From contig JAHDCO010000031.1 in the NCBI GenBank assembly GCA_020629835.1, forward strand, positions 1 to 45,211: a stretch of 45,211 bases of DNA, in the 5' to 3' direction. Below, piece by piece: positions 25,574-34,584 of this stretch. Every line of letters starts with the position of its first letter. Position 1 is the stretch's first letter. The translations under genes and the position numbers were made by a program. Source of the DNA: Granulosicoccaceae bacterium. GTDB taxonomy: Bacteria; Pseudomonadota; Gammaproteobacteria; Granulosicoccales; Granulosicoccaceae. Below the pieces are notes generated by a model. The model did no database searches. It had not been told where the DNA came from and worked only from the letters and a program-made list of their open reading frames with translations.

Positions 25574-27277
25574 TTACAATTGCACTGCTACGGATGCCGC
25601 AATGGCAATCTTGTAAATGATGTCAACAATGGTTGATGCGATTTGTAGGTTCTTAACCGGTACTTTGGGAAGTACGATGACTTCATCACCAGGTCGAACC
25701 ACAGGATTTTCGCCGCGGGAAACCTCACCGTTGGCGTGGACTAACACTAAGCTTTGCTGCATCGCCTGATGCGAGAAACCGCCGGCTAATTCGATATAGT
25801 CTCGCGCACGTCGCCCTTCTTTGAACAACATCGCTTGAGACACCAAAACCTCACCGCTGAGTAACACCGATTCACTGACTCGAGGAATGGTGATGGTGTC
25901 GCCAGCTTCCAGCAGTACGTTAGCGACCGTACCGTTGTCCGCAACTACCAAGCGCCCCTGGGGTTCCACTGATCGTGCTCTGGCAACAAACTCCCCAATC
26001 AGCTGGGCCTCTTGCGCTCGAATAATGGCTTCACGATCGGTTTGCGAGGACGCCGTCAGGTAACGAGCTTCCAGTCGAGCAAGGCTCTCTTCCAATGCGG
26101 CTTTTTGACGTTCTGCAACCGATAGTCTGCGAACTGAAATAGCGGTGGGATCTGCCAGTTCAGTGTCTATCGCAATGTGGTCCAGCAAATCGCGTAACCG
26201 CGTATTCTTCGGTACCGCGTAACGGGACGGACCCAGGTGTGCGCCTTCAACATCTACCACAATGACATCATCGTGCTGGTCTTTACGAAAGTGCACCGCA
26301 TCGCCGTCTTCTAAAATGAAGTCGTTGAATTCGCGTAACGGAACATAGGTAGAAAATGACTTGCCGCCACGAATCCCGGAGACACCAACATAACTGACAC
26401 CGGGTAGAGCTGATGCTGCGTACAATAATTCACGCCCAGTGTATTGAGCACCCAACCATTCAAATTCTGCCTGGTTGGTGACATCGCCGGTCACACTAAC
26501 GGAGCGTCCCTTCTGACCCACGACCAGGGTGTCACCATCACGAAATTCAACGTTCGGCAATTCACCTCGTAGCAGAAAGTCGTACAAGTCGATGGTGGCG
26601 AGAGTTTCACCGTCACGAAGCAGACTGATATTTCTATAGCTGCCACGTATCGGATCTACGCCTCCGGCCCTGTCCAGGAAATGCAATGCCGAGTTTGAAG
26701 GTATACCACCAAATCGTCCGGGTGCAGGCACGTAGCCGGTAACAAACACTGCAACGGGCTGCGTACCGTTCAAGCTGGTGTACACCTTTACGTTATCGGT
26801 GAACACGCTGCTAACGCTTTGCTGCACACGATGGTTGAGATCCCGGTTTGCAACGCCTGCCACTGGCACCGGACCAACGCTGGGTATGAACAGGTTGCCC
26901 TGCGGATCAACCACTTGAATATCGTTAAAGTCGACCGCCCCCCAGACACGCACAGTCACCCTATCGCCGGGTTGAACTAGATAGTCTGCGTTAAGGCCAT
27001 CCTCATGACTGTTACTAAAGCCACCGCGAAACAACCGTGCGCCAAACGGTTCCGGGCCATTTATGCCAGAAGACGATGACGGCGCGGTCGCCGATGCTCT
27101 GGCTGCCGGCGTTGACATCGAAACCAGAGGCTGGGAAACAGGATCTTGCTGCAGTAATTCTGCAGCACTTAGCGCCCTTGCCGCATTGTCGGCAGCAACT
27201 AAAGGCCCGGATGATTGGGCATTAGCGACTGCCGAGACGGCGAGCAAAGCGAACGTATAGGTAAATCGTTTCAACAC
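25574..27277 (-). CDS. kpsD: capsule outer-membrane export protein (OPX family, KpsD-like)
   Basis: A 567-residue outer-membrane polysaccharide export protein, the periplasm-spanning exit channel of the ABC-type capsule exporter. A signal peptide (LKRFTYTFALLAVSAVANAQ) is followed by the polysaccharide-export domain YLVQPGDRVTVRVWGAVDF, VDPQGNLFIPSVGPVPVAG, then several SLBB-like units (VFVTGYVPAPGRFGG, VSVTGDVTNQAEFEW, SVLLSGEVLVSQAMLF). Length is close to E. coli KpsD and much longer than Wza. There is no lipobox, as in KpsD. It lies between kpsE (73 bases upstream) and the giant glycosyltransferase (10 bases downstream), so it is part of the long operon. Confidence 0.92.
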   Translation of the reverse strand: MLKRFTYTFALLAVSAVANAQSSGPLVAADNAARALSAAELLQQDPVSQPLVSMSTPAARASATAPSSSSGINGPEPFGARLFRGGFSNSHEDGLNADYLVQPGDRVTVRVWGAVDFNDIQVVDPQGNLFIPSVGPVPVAGVANRDLNHRVQQSVSSVFTDNVKVYTSLNGTQPVAVFVTGYVPAPGRFGGIPSNSALHFLDRAGGVDPIRGSYRNISLLRDGETLATIDLYDFLLRGELPNVEFRDGDTLVVGQKGRSVSVTGDVTNQAEFEWLGAQYTGRELLYAASALPGVSYVGVSGIRGGKSFSTYVPLREFNDFILEDGDAVHFRKDQHDDVIVVDVEGAHLGPSRYAVPKNTRLRDLLDHIAIDTELADPTAISVRRLSVAERQKAALEESLARLEARYLTASSQTDREAIIRAQEAQLIGEFVARARSVEPQGRLVVADNGTVANVLLEAGDTITIPRVSESVLLSGEVLVSQAMLFKEGRRARDYIELAGGFSHQAMQQSLVLVHANGEVSRGENPVVRPGDEVIVLPKVPVKNLQIASTIVDIIYKIAIAASVAVQL

Positions 27278-27350
27278 GAAGGAGTGCTCGTTAGACGATG
27301 AGTATGGCGGTGCAAAAAATACGCCGACTGGGCCACAAAAATGACCGCGA

Positions 27351-28436
27351 CTAGCTGATGTGTTCTTTCAGCGCCGCCCACAGCAAACCGAAGATTAGGT
27401 ACGCCAAAAAGGAGTACACCATGACGATGATGACTTGCTGTAAACGTCGAGGCTCTGACGGTTCGTTCGGTAAGCTTGGCGGTACAAACGTCACCAGATA
27501 TTGCTTCTTCTTCAACGTATCAAGCCGTGCAATCTCAAGCGTCGATAAAGTGGCGGCAAATTGCTGACGAGCCATTTCCTCTTCCAACACCAACGGCTGG
27601 TACTCGGTCATTAACCCACCCAATGCCTGTTCACCATTACCAGTCGCCCGACCTTTCTCAATGCGGAGCTGGCGCTCGAGAGCGTTGATGCGGTTTTTTA
27701 ACGACACCACTTCAGGAGCACTGTCGCGCATGTAGGCGCGCTTTTCAGACAGTGCGGCGCGACTTTCAGTGATCGCCGATTCAATACCAGCAACCCGAGA
27801 AAATAGCGCGGATGATTCTTCCTGCGGGCTGAACGAATCGTGTTCACTCTTAAACGCAGCCATCGCCTGAGCGGCATTACGTAAACGCACTTCCGCGTTC
27901 GCCACCTCACGTCGTGCCGACGTCATGGCGTCCTCTTCCATACGATTCGATAGAGTGTTAATCACCTCTTCATTCAACGTAATGGCTTGCTGCGCAATCC
28001 GCTGCGCCATTTCCGGATCAAACGCTTTGACCGTTAACGTGATGACATCACTAAGAGAATCACGGTGCAAAATGACGTGATCGAGAAAGTATTTCAGTTT
28101 CTCAGTGTCAGAGCTGTCTTCATCCAATCGGCTAAGTAAATCAATATCGCCACTGGAGTAGTGGCTCAAAATGTCAACTTCCTGTTGTACACCCGCAAGC
28201 ATGTCGTGCGACTGGGCGTACTCCATGACCACTAAAGAATCCTGTCCGCCAGATGTGGGTGCGGTGCCAGATAATATGGCGGATAACCCATTCGAGGTGG
28301 TGGCGCCTTTCACCGCGCGCACCGCAAACTTAGCTTCAGATACGTAGATATCCGACGCAAATGCACCGTAGTACACCGCCGCCAACAACGTGGGTATACC
28401 CACTACGGTCAGTAAACTTTTAAGTATGGCATTCAT
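27351..28436 (-). CDS. kpsE: capsule export inner-membrane protein KpsE
   Basis: A 361-residue polysaccharide co-polymerase/membrane-fusion-like protein linking the KpsMT transporter to the outer-membrane channel. There is a membrane helix near each end (LLTVVGIPTLLAAVYYGAF; VIIVMVYSFLAYLIFGLLWA), a Wzz-like block SDIYVSEAKFAVRA just after the first helix, and a long periplasmic coiled-coil region (about 165-290, rich in Ala, Glu and Arg). VPPSLPNEPSEPRRL before the second helix is the typical proline-rich motif. It starts 4 bases after kpsT. Confidence 0.92.
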   Translation of the reverse strand: MNAILKSLLTVVGIPTLLAAVYYGAFASDIYVSEAKFAVRAVKGATTSNGLSAILSGTAPTSGGQDSLVVMEYAQSHDMLAGVQQEVDILSHYSSGDIDLLSRLDEDSSDTEKLKYFLDHVILHRDSLSDVITLTVKAFDPEMAQRIAQQAITLNEEVINTLSNRMEEDAMTSARREVANAEVRLRNAAQAMAAFKSEHDSFSPQEESSALFSRVAGIESAITESRAALSEKRAYMRDSAPEVVSLKNRINALERQLRIEKGRATGNGEQALGGLMTEYQPLVLEEEMARQQFAATLSTLEIARLDTLKKKQYLVTFVPPSLPNEPSEPRRLQQVIIVMVYSFLAYLIFGLLWAALKEHIS

Positions 28437-28440
28437 GGTG

Positions 28441-29103
28441 TTACGCGGCCCTAGTTTGCAGCATCTTGTATTCGTCCAGCGCGTCTTTTAAATCGTCATA
28501 AAGCGTCATAGACCCCTCATGCAGAATTGCGGCCATGTCACAGTTTCGGCGTATGGTTTGTTCGTTGTGCGACACTAAAATTACTGATGAATTGGCCCGC
28601 CGTTCAGCAAACGCCATACGAAACTTCTCCCGGTAACGCGCGTCCCCTGTTTCCAGCGCTTCATCCACCAAGTAATATTCAAAGTTGCACGCTAAGCTGA
28701 CCGAGAATGCAAACCGGCCCTGCATGCCGGCTGAATAGCTTCGAATGGGCTCGTCAAAATAGTCACCGAGCTCTGAAAATTCTTCGGTAAACGCCTCGAT
28801 GTATTTCGGGTCTTCACCATAAATGCGAGCAACGAAGCGGGCATTTTCACGGGCAGTTAATTTGCCTTGGAAACCGCCGGTGTAACCCAATGGCCACGAC
28901 ACACGCTTTGAACATTGCACATAGCCCGAGTCAGGCGTTTCGGCTTCACCGATGATTCGAATTAAGGTGGACTTACCCGCCCCATTGAGCCCCAGGATGC
29001 CAACGCTTTTCCCAACTGGAAATTCGGCACTGACGTTGTCCAACACGGTGTTTACACCGTTGGCCGTTTTATAGCGTTTACAAACGTTATGCAGTTTGAT
29101 CAT
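28441..29103 (-). CDS. kpsT: capsule ABC transporter ATP-binding protein KpsT
   Basis: A 220-residue ATPase that powers export of lipid-linked capsule polysaccharide with KpsM. Walker A is GLNGAGKST (38-46), the ABC signature is SYSAGMQGR (122-130) with the modified sequence usual for KpsT, Walker B is YYLVDEAL (143-150) and the switch His is in VSHNE (177-181). It is short, like other KpsT proteins, without the C-terminal glycan-binding domain of the Wzt type, so the O-antigen style of chain-end recognition is not expected. Its start overlaps the kpsM stop. Confidence 0.94.
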   Translation of the reverse strand: MIKLHNVCKRYKTANGVNTVLDNVSAEFPVGKSVGILGLNGAGKSTLIRIIGEAETPDSGYVQCSKRVSWPLGYTGGFQGKLTARENARFVARIYGEDPKYIEAFTEEFSELGDYFDEPIRSYSAGMQGRFAFSVSLACNFEYYLVDEALETGDARYREKFRMAFAERRANSSVILVSHNEQTIRRNCDMAAILHEGSMTLYDDLKDALDEYKMLQTRAA

Positions 29104-29957
29104 TAGCCATTAAACACCTTTCGCCGCAAGCCGCGATGTGCTGCTAATCCAACCGCTAAACTGCCGAACGCCCACGCACTTACATAACTCCAACTGCCGT
29201 GTGCGCTTTCAAATTCATAGAAGTATTCGGTACGCAGTAACTCCATACAGTGCAGCAGAGGGTTATATAAAACGTACTCTCTGACTTGAGCAGGAATGGT
29301 ATCGGCGATAAAAAACAAGCCAGACCCTAGAAACAATGGTCGGCCCATGACGAGCGAGGATACTTGTTTAACCGATGGCATCAACGGCTCTAAGGCCGCG
29401 AATAAAAATCCCAGCCCAACACCCATGATGCACATGAGTCCCAAGATCGCCAAAACACCCAATGGACGTTCAATGTTACTTTCGTAACCTAATAAATGCG
29501 CCATACCCAACATAAAGGCCAGTACAAACGCTGAAATAGCAATGGCCATTAACGCGCGTGAGATCAGTACATCAAAAGTGGTTACCTGGGGAAACGCCAA
29601 TAACGACTTGTTTGTTGAAATACCGTTTTGCATTTGTGTCCAGGGATCTTTAAACAGACTAAACGACACAATGCCCGTTAACATAAACGGTATCAGTGGC
29701 ATACCGCCCGGGCTATCACTGCGCATAGCACCGAAGATCAGCACGAATACCAAAACAGTTAATAACGGTTCTATAAACGCCCATAAAAAGCCGATCTTGT
29801 AATCACCATAGCGGCTAATGGTTTCACGCAGCATCAGTGCCCAGATCACCCGGGCTTGTGTTTGCAGCGCAGTAACCACGTCCACCCATCGAATCGGTGG
29901 GCGTTCCCTGGCTTGCAATGGCAGTGCTGGGATCCAGCTCCGTGTAGAGCCTGGCAT
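29103..29957 (-). CDS. kpsM: capsule ABC transporter permease KpsM
   Basis: A 284-residue ABC-2 type permease that moves the capsule glycolipid across the inner membrane. It has the family blocks ALMLRETISRYGDYKIGFLWAFIEPL, GIVSFSLFKDPW, FPQVTTFDVLISRAL and LYNPLLHCMELLRTEYF, and about six hydrophobic helices. An N-terminal extension of roughly 25 residues precedes the conserved start; a later start is possible. It lies 4 bases after the LysM lipoprotein gene and overlaps kpsT by one base, so the genes are co-transcribed. Confidence 0.93.
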   Translation of the reverse strand: MPGSTRSWIPALPLQARERPPIRWVDVVTALQTQARVIWALMLRETISRYGDYKIGFLWAFIEPLLTVLVFVLIFGAMRSDSPGGMPLIPFMLTGIVSFSLFKDPWTQMQNGISTNKSLLAFPQVTTFDVLISRALMAIAISAFVLAFMLGMAHLLGYESNIERPLGVLAILGLMCIMGVGLGFLFAALEPLMPSVKQVSSLVMGRPLFLGSGLFFIADTIPAQVREYVLYNPLLHCMELLRTEYFYEFESAHGSWSYVSAWAFGSLAVGLAAHRGLRRKVFNG

Positions 29958-29961
29958 GATG

Positions 29962-30717
29962 CTAACGCTCTTGCGCTAAGTGCGCTGGTATAAACAGCGT
30001 CATACCGCTTTGAATATCGCGCGCATCGTCAATGGCGTTATATTCTGCAATGGCTTGCCAATGAACGCCGGACCCGGTAGTTCGCTGAGCAAACTTCCAC
30101 AAGGTTTCGTTATCGATAACGATGGCCTGTTCGAGTAAACCCTCATCATCTAACGCACTATTGGCTGAGGCTGGGATGATGACGGCTGGGGGTGTCCAGT
30201 TGAGCGGATCACTGCCCTCAGTGGCAACTTCTTCTAACCCTGCTGCTTTAATCTCTTGCTCGCTCACCGCTGCAGCTTCCGATTCCACGGGCAACGCAGC
30301 GGCCATTGGAACCGAGACCGATGTCACCGCCGAACTGCTGATTGAACGGATCCATTCCCATTGACCGTTCGAACGCAGGCAGGCAATACGTGAATTCACG
30401 CGTACTCCTGAAGCCACGATCTCACGACACGGTCGGTTGCTGGCAGCAAAATACTCGCGAGCGACCATAGCGCTCGGAACACCCATGGGGTTGCCGGCGG
30501 GTAAATTCACACGCTGGCCGATATCCGCTGTGCCTACTAAATTAGCGCTGTCACTCGCGGTCAGGACCGAAGCGCCATTGCTTGATGCTGCACGTGCCGC
30601 AGAGCTACCCAGGGTTCCACCGTGGGTCCCACCCGGGGTTCCACCCGGAATAGCACAAGCACTGAGCAAAGCCGCAAAACTGACTGCCACGAGTGGTAAG
30701 GCGTTACGAATCATCAT
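29962..30717 (-). CDS. LysM-domain lipoprotein in the capsule export operon
   Basis: A 251-residue predicted lipoprotein. It begins MMIRNALPLVAVSFAALLSAC with lipobox LSAC (Cys21), then a Gly/Thr/Pro repeat (GGTPGGTHGGTLG) and a low-complexity Ala/Ser region. A middle segment has two Cys (NRPCREIV and IACLRSNGQWEW). The C-terminal 55 residues resemble a LysM peptidoglycan-binding module (NETLWKFAQRTTGSGVHWQAI, NAIDDARDIQSGMTLFIP). It is inserted between kpsF and kpsM, 4 bases before kpsM, and is not one of the classical kps genes. Anchoring the export channel to peptidoglycan is an attractive guess, not shown. The open frame extends to 30837, but the signal peptide fixes the start at 30717 or 30714. 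Confidence 0.8.
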   Translation of the reverse strand: MMIRNALPLVAVSFAALLSACAIPGGTPGGTHGGTLGSSAARAASSNGASVLTASDSANLVGTADIGQRVNLPAGNPMGVPSAMVAREYFAASNRPCREIVASGVRVNSRIACLRSNGQWEWIRSISSSAVTSVSVPMAAALPVESEAAAVSEQEIKAAGLEEVATEGSDPLNWTPPAVIIPASANSALDDEGLLEQAIVIDNETLWKFAQRTTGSGVHWQAIAEYNAIDDARDIQSGMTLFIPAHLAQER

Positions 30718-30754
30718 GTGTGTTCTGTACAGCAAAAGGGATACCCGACAGCGC

Positions 30755-31759
30755 TCAATTCTCGTCCGGGTGATCGGCGAAGATTTCCAGCAATCCACAC
30801 ACCTGGTCTTCTTGACCTTCTCGTGCATCGGTGACAACCAATGCGCGAATTTTGTATTTACGCATCAACACTTCTGCATCGGTAACCATGGAATTCGCTG
30901 AGATGGTGACCGGTACCGGTGTCATAAAATCGCGTACCGACTTATCCATCATGGTGGGGTCCATGATGAGCGCGCGGCGTAAATCACCATCTGTGAGTAT
31001 GCCCATGAGACGGTTACCCTCAACAATGATGGCCAATCCCAGACGGCCCGAGGTCATACAAAAAATGGCTTCTCGTACCGTTTCATCCGGGTTTATCAAT
31101 GGCAGGTTGTCGGTAATCATCACATCACCGACGCGCGACAGTAAGCGTCGACCTAACATCCCACCGGGATGAAACTGGGCAAAATCTGAAGGTTTAAAAT
31201 CTCGCGCTTTAATCAAGCACACTGCCAGCGCATCGCCCAAGGCCATAATCGCCAGTGCAGAGGTTGTGGGCGCTAGATTGTTGGGGCAGACTTCGCGCTC
31301 GATATCGACGCGCAGGACTACGTCAGCCTGACGGCCTAGCGTAGTATCCGAAGCGCCGACTATGCCGATGATTCGATTGCCGAAGTATTTCAATGACGGG
31401 ATCAGTTTGACCACTTCATCGGTCTCGCCGCTGTACGACAACAAAACGATTAAGTCATCGGAGGTGATCATGCCCAGGTCACCGTGTATGGCTTCACCTG
31501 GGTGCACATAGAAACTCGGTGTGCCGGTTGATGCAAACGTGGCGGCAATCTTTTTGCCCACAATGCCCGACTTGCCCATTCCGGACACGATAACCCGGCC
31601 CTTACAGCCAAGAATTAATTTCACCGCATCGTCAAATTCTGGGCCCAACTCGTCCGCAATGGTGTCGAGTGCACGGCTTTGACTGGTCAGCGATTCTACG
31701 GCAATGGGTACAAACGAAGAGCTGTCGCTCGTTTGTTGGCTGCGCTGAGTAAGGCTCAT
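30755..31759 (-). CDS. kpsF: arabinose-5-phosphate isomerase (KdsD/KpsF)
   Basis: A 334-residue isomerase making arabinose-5-phosphate from ribulose-5-phosphate, the first step to Kdo. The SIS domain holds GKSGIVGKKIAATFASTGTP, HPGEAIHGDLGMI, LSYSGETDEV and NLAPTTSALAIMALGDALAV; the C-terminal half is a CBS pair (DVMITDNLPLINPDETVREA; LMGILTDGDLRRAL; RDFMTPVPVTIS). Its position at the head of the kps export operon identifies it as the capsule copy (kpsF), though it might also serve lipopolysaccharide if there is no other kdsD. A gap of 37 bases separates it from the lipoprotein gene. Confidence 0.94.
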   Translation of the reverse strand: MSLTQRSQQTSDSSSFVPIAVESLTSQSRALDTIADELGPEFDDAVKLILGCKGRVIVSGMGKSGIVGKKIAATFASTGTPSFYVHPGEAIHGDLGMITSDDLIVLLSYSGETDEVVKLIPSLKYFGNRIIGIVGASDTTLGRQADVVLRVDIEREVCPNNLAPTTSALAIMALGDALAVCLIKARDFKPSDFAQFHPGGMLGRRLLSRVGDVMITDNLPLINPDETVREAIFCMTSGRLGLAIIVEGNRLMGILTDGDLRRALIMDPTMMDKSVRDFMTPVPVTISANSMVTDAEVLMRKYKIRALVVTDAREGQEDQVCGLLEIFADHPDEN

Positions 31760-31869
31760 GAGTGTGGTAATCCGGTTCTACTGCTTTTGGTAACCGGGAC
31801 GAAGCGATTTCTATACCAACCGCGTCACACTTTTTATTACATCAGGACTTTTAAGTCTTACAGGCCGAA

Positions 31870-33030
31870 TTAACGGGGATTTAACAACTGCCTGGACCGC
31901 TCAGCCAGCGCCAAAGCGCTTTCCGCGCTGTCGGACAAGCAGTTGATATGGCCCATTTTGCGTCCGGATCTCGCCTCAGCCTTGCCGTACAAATGCAGTC
32001 TTGCACAAGGCTCTGCCAAAACCTTGGCCCAGTCCGGTGCTTCGGGAAACCAGCTGTCTCCCAGCACATTGAGCATAGTCACTGGTGTTAGCAGCTCGGT
32101 ACTACCGGACGCCAGCCCACAAACCATGCGCACTTGCTGTTCAAATTGGCACGTCACCGTAGCATCCAGTGTGTAGTGCCCGCTGTTGTGGGGTCGTGGT
32201 GCCATCTCATTAAAAAACACACGCCCTTGGGTATCGATGAAAAATTCAAGCCCCAGTACACCGACGTAATCGATGCCTTGCGCGAGTTTTACCGCTTGCT
32301 CAATGACCTGCTGCTTCAATGATTCATCCACGGACGCGGGTACCGTACTGAGGTCTAATACCCCATTAACGTGGACGTTTTCGCCCACAGGAAAACACGC
32401 GACTTGCCCGTCAAAGCCTCTGCATAACACCACCGACACTTCTTTATCCAATTGAATGCGTTGTTCCAGGACGCAGGCAACGCCGTTGAGTGATTCAAAC
32501 GCCTGGCGCACGGCCGCTTCGTCCTCACACACCACTTGACCTTTCCCGTCATATCCAAGCGTGGCGGTTTTAATAATGGCGGGCAATCCCGTAGTGGCCA
32601 CGGCAGCCGCGATGTCATCGTCAGATTCAATGGCGGCAAACGGCGCCGGCGTTAATCCAAAACTTAACGCTGTGTTTTTCTCTAACCGCCGGTCCTGCGC
32701 TATGCGCGCGCATTCAGGGGATGGCGCAACGGGCACACGCTCAGCCAGCCGAGCAAGGCCTTGGTAAGGCACGTTCTCGAATTCAATCGTGACCACATCA
32801 CACAGTTCAGCCATGCGTTGCAACGCCTCAGCGTCATCGTAGGCTGCAACAACTTTATGGCTGGCCAGCTGCATGGCCGGTGCATTGGCCGCAGGATCTA
32901 ATACGGCCACCTCGTACCCGAGTTTTCGTGCGGCAATAACAAAATAGCGCCCCAACTGCCCCCCACCAATCATGCCCAGAGTGGCACCCGGTTGCAGCGG
33001 TGTGGCGGATGGTTTCATCAAGGCAGACAC
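31870..33030 (-). CDS. purK: N5-carboxyaminoimidazole ribonucleotide synthase
   Basis: A 386-residue ATP-grasp enzyme that carboxylates aminoimidazole ribonucleotide at N5 using bicarbonate and ATP in purine biosynthesis. It begins with GATLGMIGGGQLGRYFVIAA and has FENVPYQGLARL, IKTATLGYDGKGQVV, LEQRIQLDKEVSVVLCRG, GVLGLEFFIDTQGRVFFNEMAPRPHNSGHYT and HLYGKAEARSGRKMGHIN, all typical of PurK. It lies 55 bases downstream of purE on the same strand, the usual purEK order. Confidence 0.95.
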   Translation of the reverse strand: MSALMKPSATPLQPGATLGMIGGGQLGRYFVIAARKLGYEVAVLDPAANAPAMQLASHKVVAAYDDAEALQRMAELCDVVTIEFENVPYQGLARLAERVPVAPSPECARIAQDRRLEKNTALSFGLTPAPFAAIESDDDIAAAVATTGLPAIIKTATLGYDGKGQVVCEDEAAVRQAFESLNGVACVLEQRIQLDKEVSVVLCRGFDGQVACFPVGENVHVNGVLDLSTVPASVDESLKQQVIEQAVKLAQGIDYVGVLGLEFFIDTQGRVFFNEMAPRPHNSGHYTLDATVTCQFEQQVRMVCGLASGSTELLTPVTMLNVLGDSWFPEAPDWAKVLAEPCARLHLYGKAEARSGRKMGHINCLSDSAESALALAERSRQLLNPR

Positions 33031-33085
33031 GTTAGGTAGCGCTCATCGGTGAAGGTTTATTGGTTAGGCTTGAACTGCTGGGTGT

Positions 33086-33589
33086 TTATTCGTTATCACC
33101 GAGTGGCGGTACCACCATCGCACTGGCTTTGGCGTGCATGGCTGCGCGATAAACATCCAGACGTTCAGCGAGTGCAGTATCAGTTGTTGCCAACATAGCC
33201 ACGGCCAATAACGCTGCATTGGCTGCACCGGCATCTCCAATAGCCAGCGTCCCAACCGGTACGCCCTTTGGCATTTGCACGATGGAATGCAAAGAATCCA
33301 CACCCGATAGATGCTTTGATGCCACAGGCACCCCTAACACCGGTAACGGCGTTTTTGAGGCCAACATACCCGGTAGATGCGCCGCGCCCCCCGCACCTGC
33401 AATAAGGCATTTTAAGCCGCGATCTTTTGCGCTTTCTGCGTAGGCGAACATGGCATCGGGCATTCGATGAGCAGAAACCACCTTTGCTTCAAACGATACG
33501 CCCAGCTCATCCAGCACGTCCGCCGCATGCCGCATGGTTGGCCAGTCGCTTTCGCTGCCCATCAGAACCCCTACCCGCACTTCACTCAT
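33086..33589 (-). CDS. purE: N5-carboxyaminoimidazole ribonucleotide mutase
   Basis: A 167-residue class I PurE, which moves the carboxyl group made by PurK from N5 to C4. Motifs: [29 protein letters not shown] with the catalytic His, [48 protein letters not shown] and [12 protein letters not shown]. The open frame extends to 33691, but the ATG at 33589 ([12 protein letters not shown]) gives the normal length. Its start lies 76 bases from that of the divergent purC. Confidence 0.95.
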   Translation of the reverse strand: MSEVRVGVLMGSESDWPTMRHAADVLDELGVSFEAKVVSAHRMPDAMFAYAESAKDRGLKCLIAGAGGAAHLPGMLASKTPLPVLGVPVASKHLSGVDSLHSIVQMPKGVPVGTLAIGDAGAANAALLAVAMLATTDTALAERLDVYRAAMHAKASAMVVPPLGDNE

Positions 33590-33665
33590 CGGCTCATCAA
33601 TCGTTTGTTCAACAGGCGGAAGAGTATACTTTACCTCTGCCTCGCCTCTTTGCTTGTACTGCACT

Positions 33666-34553
33666 ATGTCTGACGCTGGTCTACACACCACAACGATTCA
33701 ATCCTTGCCGCTGACCTACCGAGGCAAGGTGCGAGACATCTACACCATCGATGAGCACCACTGGCTCATCATCGCGACCGATCGCGTGTCCGCATTTGAT
33801 GTGATTTTGCCAAACACCATTCCAAACAAAGGCAAACTGCTGACCGAACTCGCCCTATTCTGGTTCGAGAAAACAGCCGACAAAGTACCCAATCATCTGT
33901 CCGATTTGTCGTTGGAAGACGTCTTACCTGACTCCGCAGAGCGCGCCCAGGCACAGGGTCGCTGCATGATCGCTAAACGCTTGCAGCCATTACCCATTGA
34001 GGCCGTGGTGCGAGGCTATCTGATCGGTTCAGGCTGGAAGGATTATCAGGCCACAGGCCAGATATGCGGTATTGAGTTACCCGCCGGCTTGCAACAAGCC
34101 GATGCCTTGCCCAACGTAATTTTCACTCCGGCAACCAAAGCCGAATTGGGCGATCACGACGAGAACATTTCGTTCGACACCATGAGTGACACCGTTGGTA
34201 AAGACTTAGCAGAGGCGATACGCACAACAAGTATTGATTTGTATACCCAAGCTGCGGCATACGCCAAGGCACGGGGTATCCTGATTGCTGATACTAAATT
34301 TGAATTTGGATTGGACGAATCGGGGCAGCTTACGCTGATGGATGAAATTCTCACGCCGGATTCATCGCGTTTTTGGGAAGCCAGCACCTGGGCGCCTGGT
34401 GCGTCTCCAGCAAGTTTTGATAAGCAGTATGTGCGGGATTGGTTGGAAACGCTGGACTGGGATAAAACGCCACCTGGGCCTGAATTACCCCAAAACGTTA
34501 TCGACGGTACCCTGAATCGATACCGCGAAGCCGTTGAGCGCCTGACTCAATAA
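33666..34553 (+). CDS. purC: SAICAR synthase
   Basis: A 295-residue phosphoribosylaminoimidazole-succinocarboxamide synthase of the longer (Ade1-like) type, which adds aspartate to CAIR. It has [97 protein letters not shown] and [14 protein letters not shown]. The start at ATG 33666 (MSDAGLHTT) is chosen over the frame's earlier opening at 33534, which overlaps purE. It is divergent from purEK, with the two start codons 76 bases apart, so control regions are shared. Confidence 0.95.
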   Translation: MSDAGLHTTTIQSLPLTYRGKVRDIYTIDEHHWLIIATDRVSAFDVILPNTIPNKGKLLTELALFWFEKTADKVPNHLSDLSLEDVLPDSAERAQAQGRCMIAKRLQPLPIEAVVRGYLIGSGWKDYQATGQICGIELPAGLQQADALPNVIFTPATKAELGDHDENISFDTMSDTVGKDLAEAIRTTSIDLYTQAAAYAKARGILIADTKFEFGLDESGQLTLMDEILTPDSSRFWEASTWAPGASPASFDKQYVRDWLETLDWDKTPPGPELPQNVIDGTLNRYREAVERLTQ

Positions 34554-34569
34554 GGCGCAGGCGCTCAAC
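34533..34569. terminator. hairpin at the convergent purC and fba ends
   Basis: GTTGAGCGCCTG (34533-34544) and CAGGCGCTCAAC (34558-34569) form a perfect 12-bp stem. The 13-base loop contains the purC stop codon (34551-34553). No T-tract follows on either strand. It lies between purC and the minus-strand aldolase gene. Confidence 0.55.
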
Positions 34570-34584
34570 CGCTGGCAGGGATTG

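Noticed and set aside
33590-33665. PurR-like operator and AGTATACT -10 box between purE and purC
   Set aside because: The match to the PurR box is only partial and no -35 with correct spacing was found on either strand.
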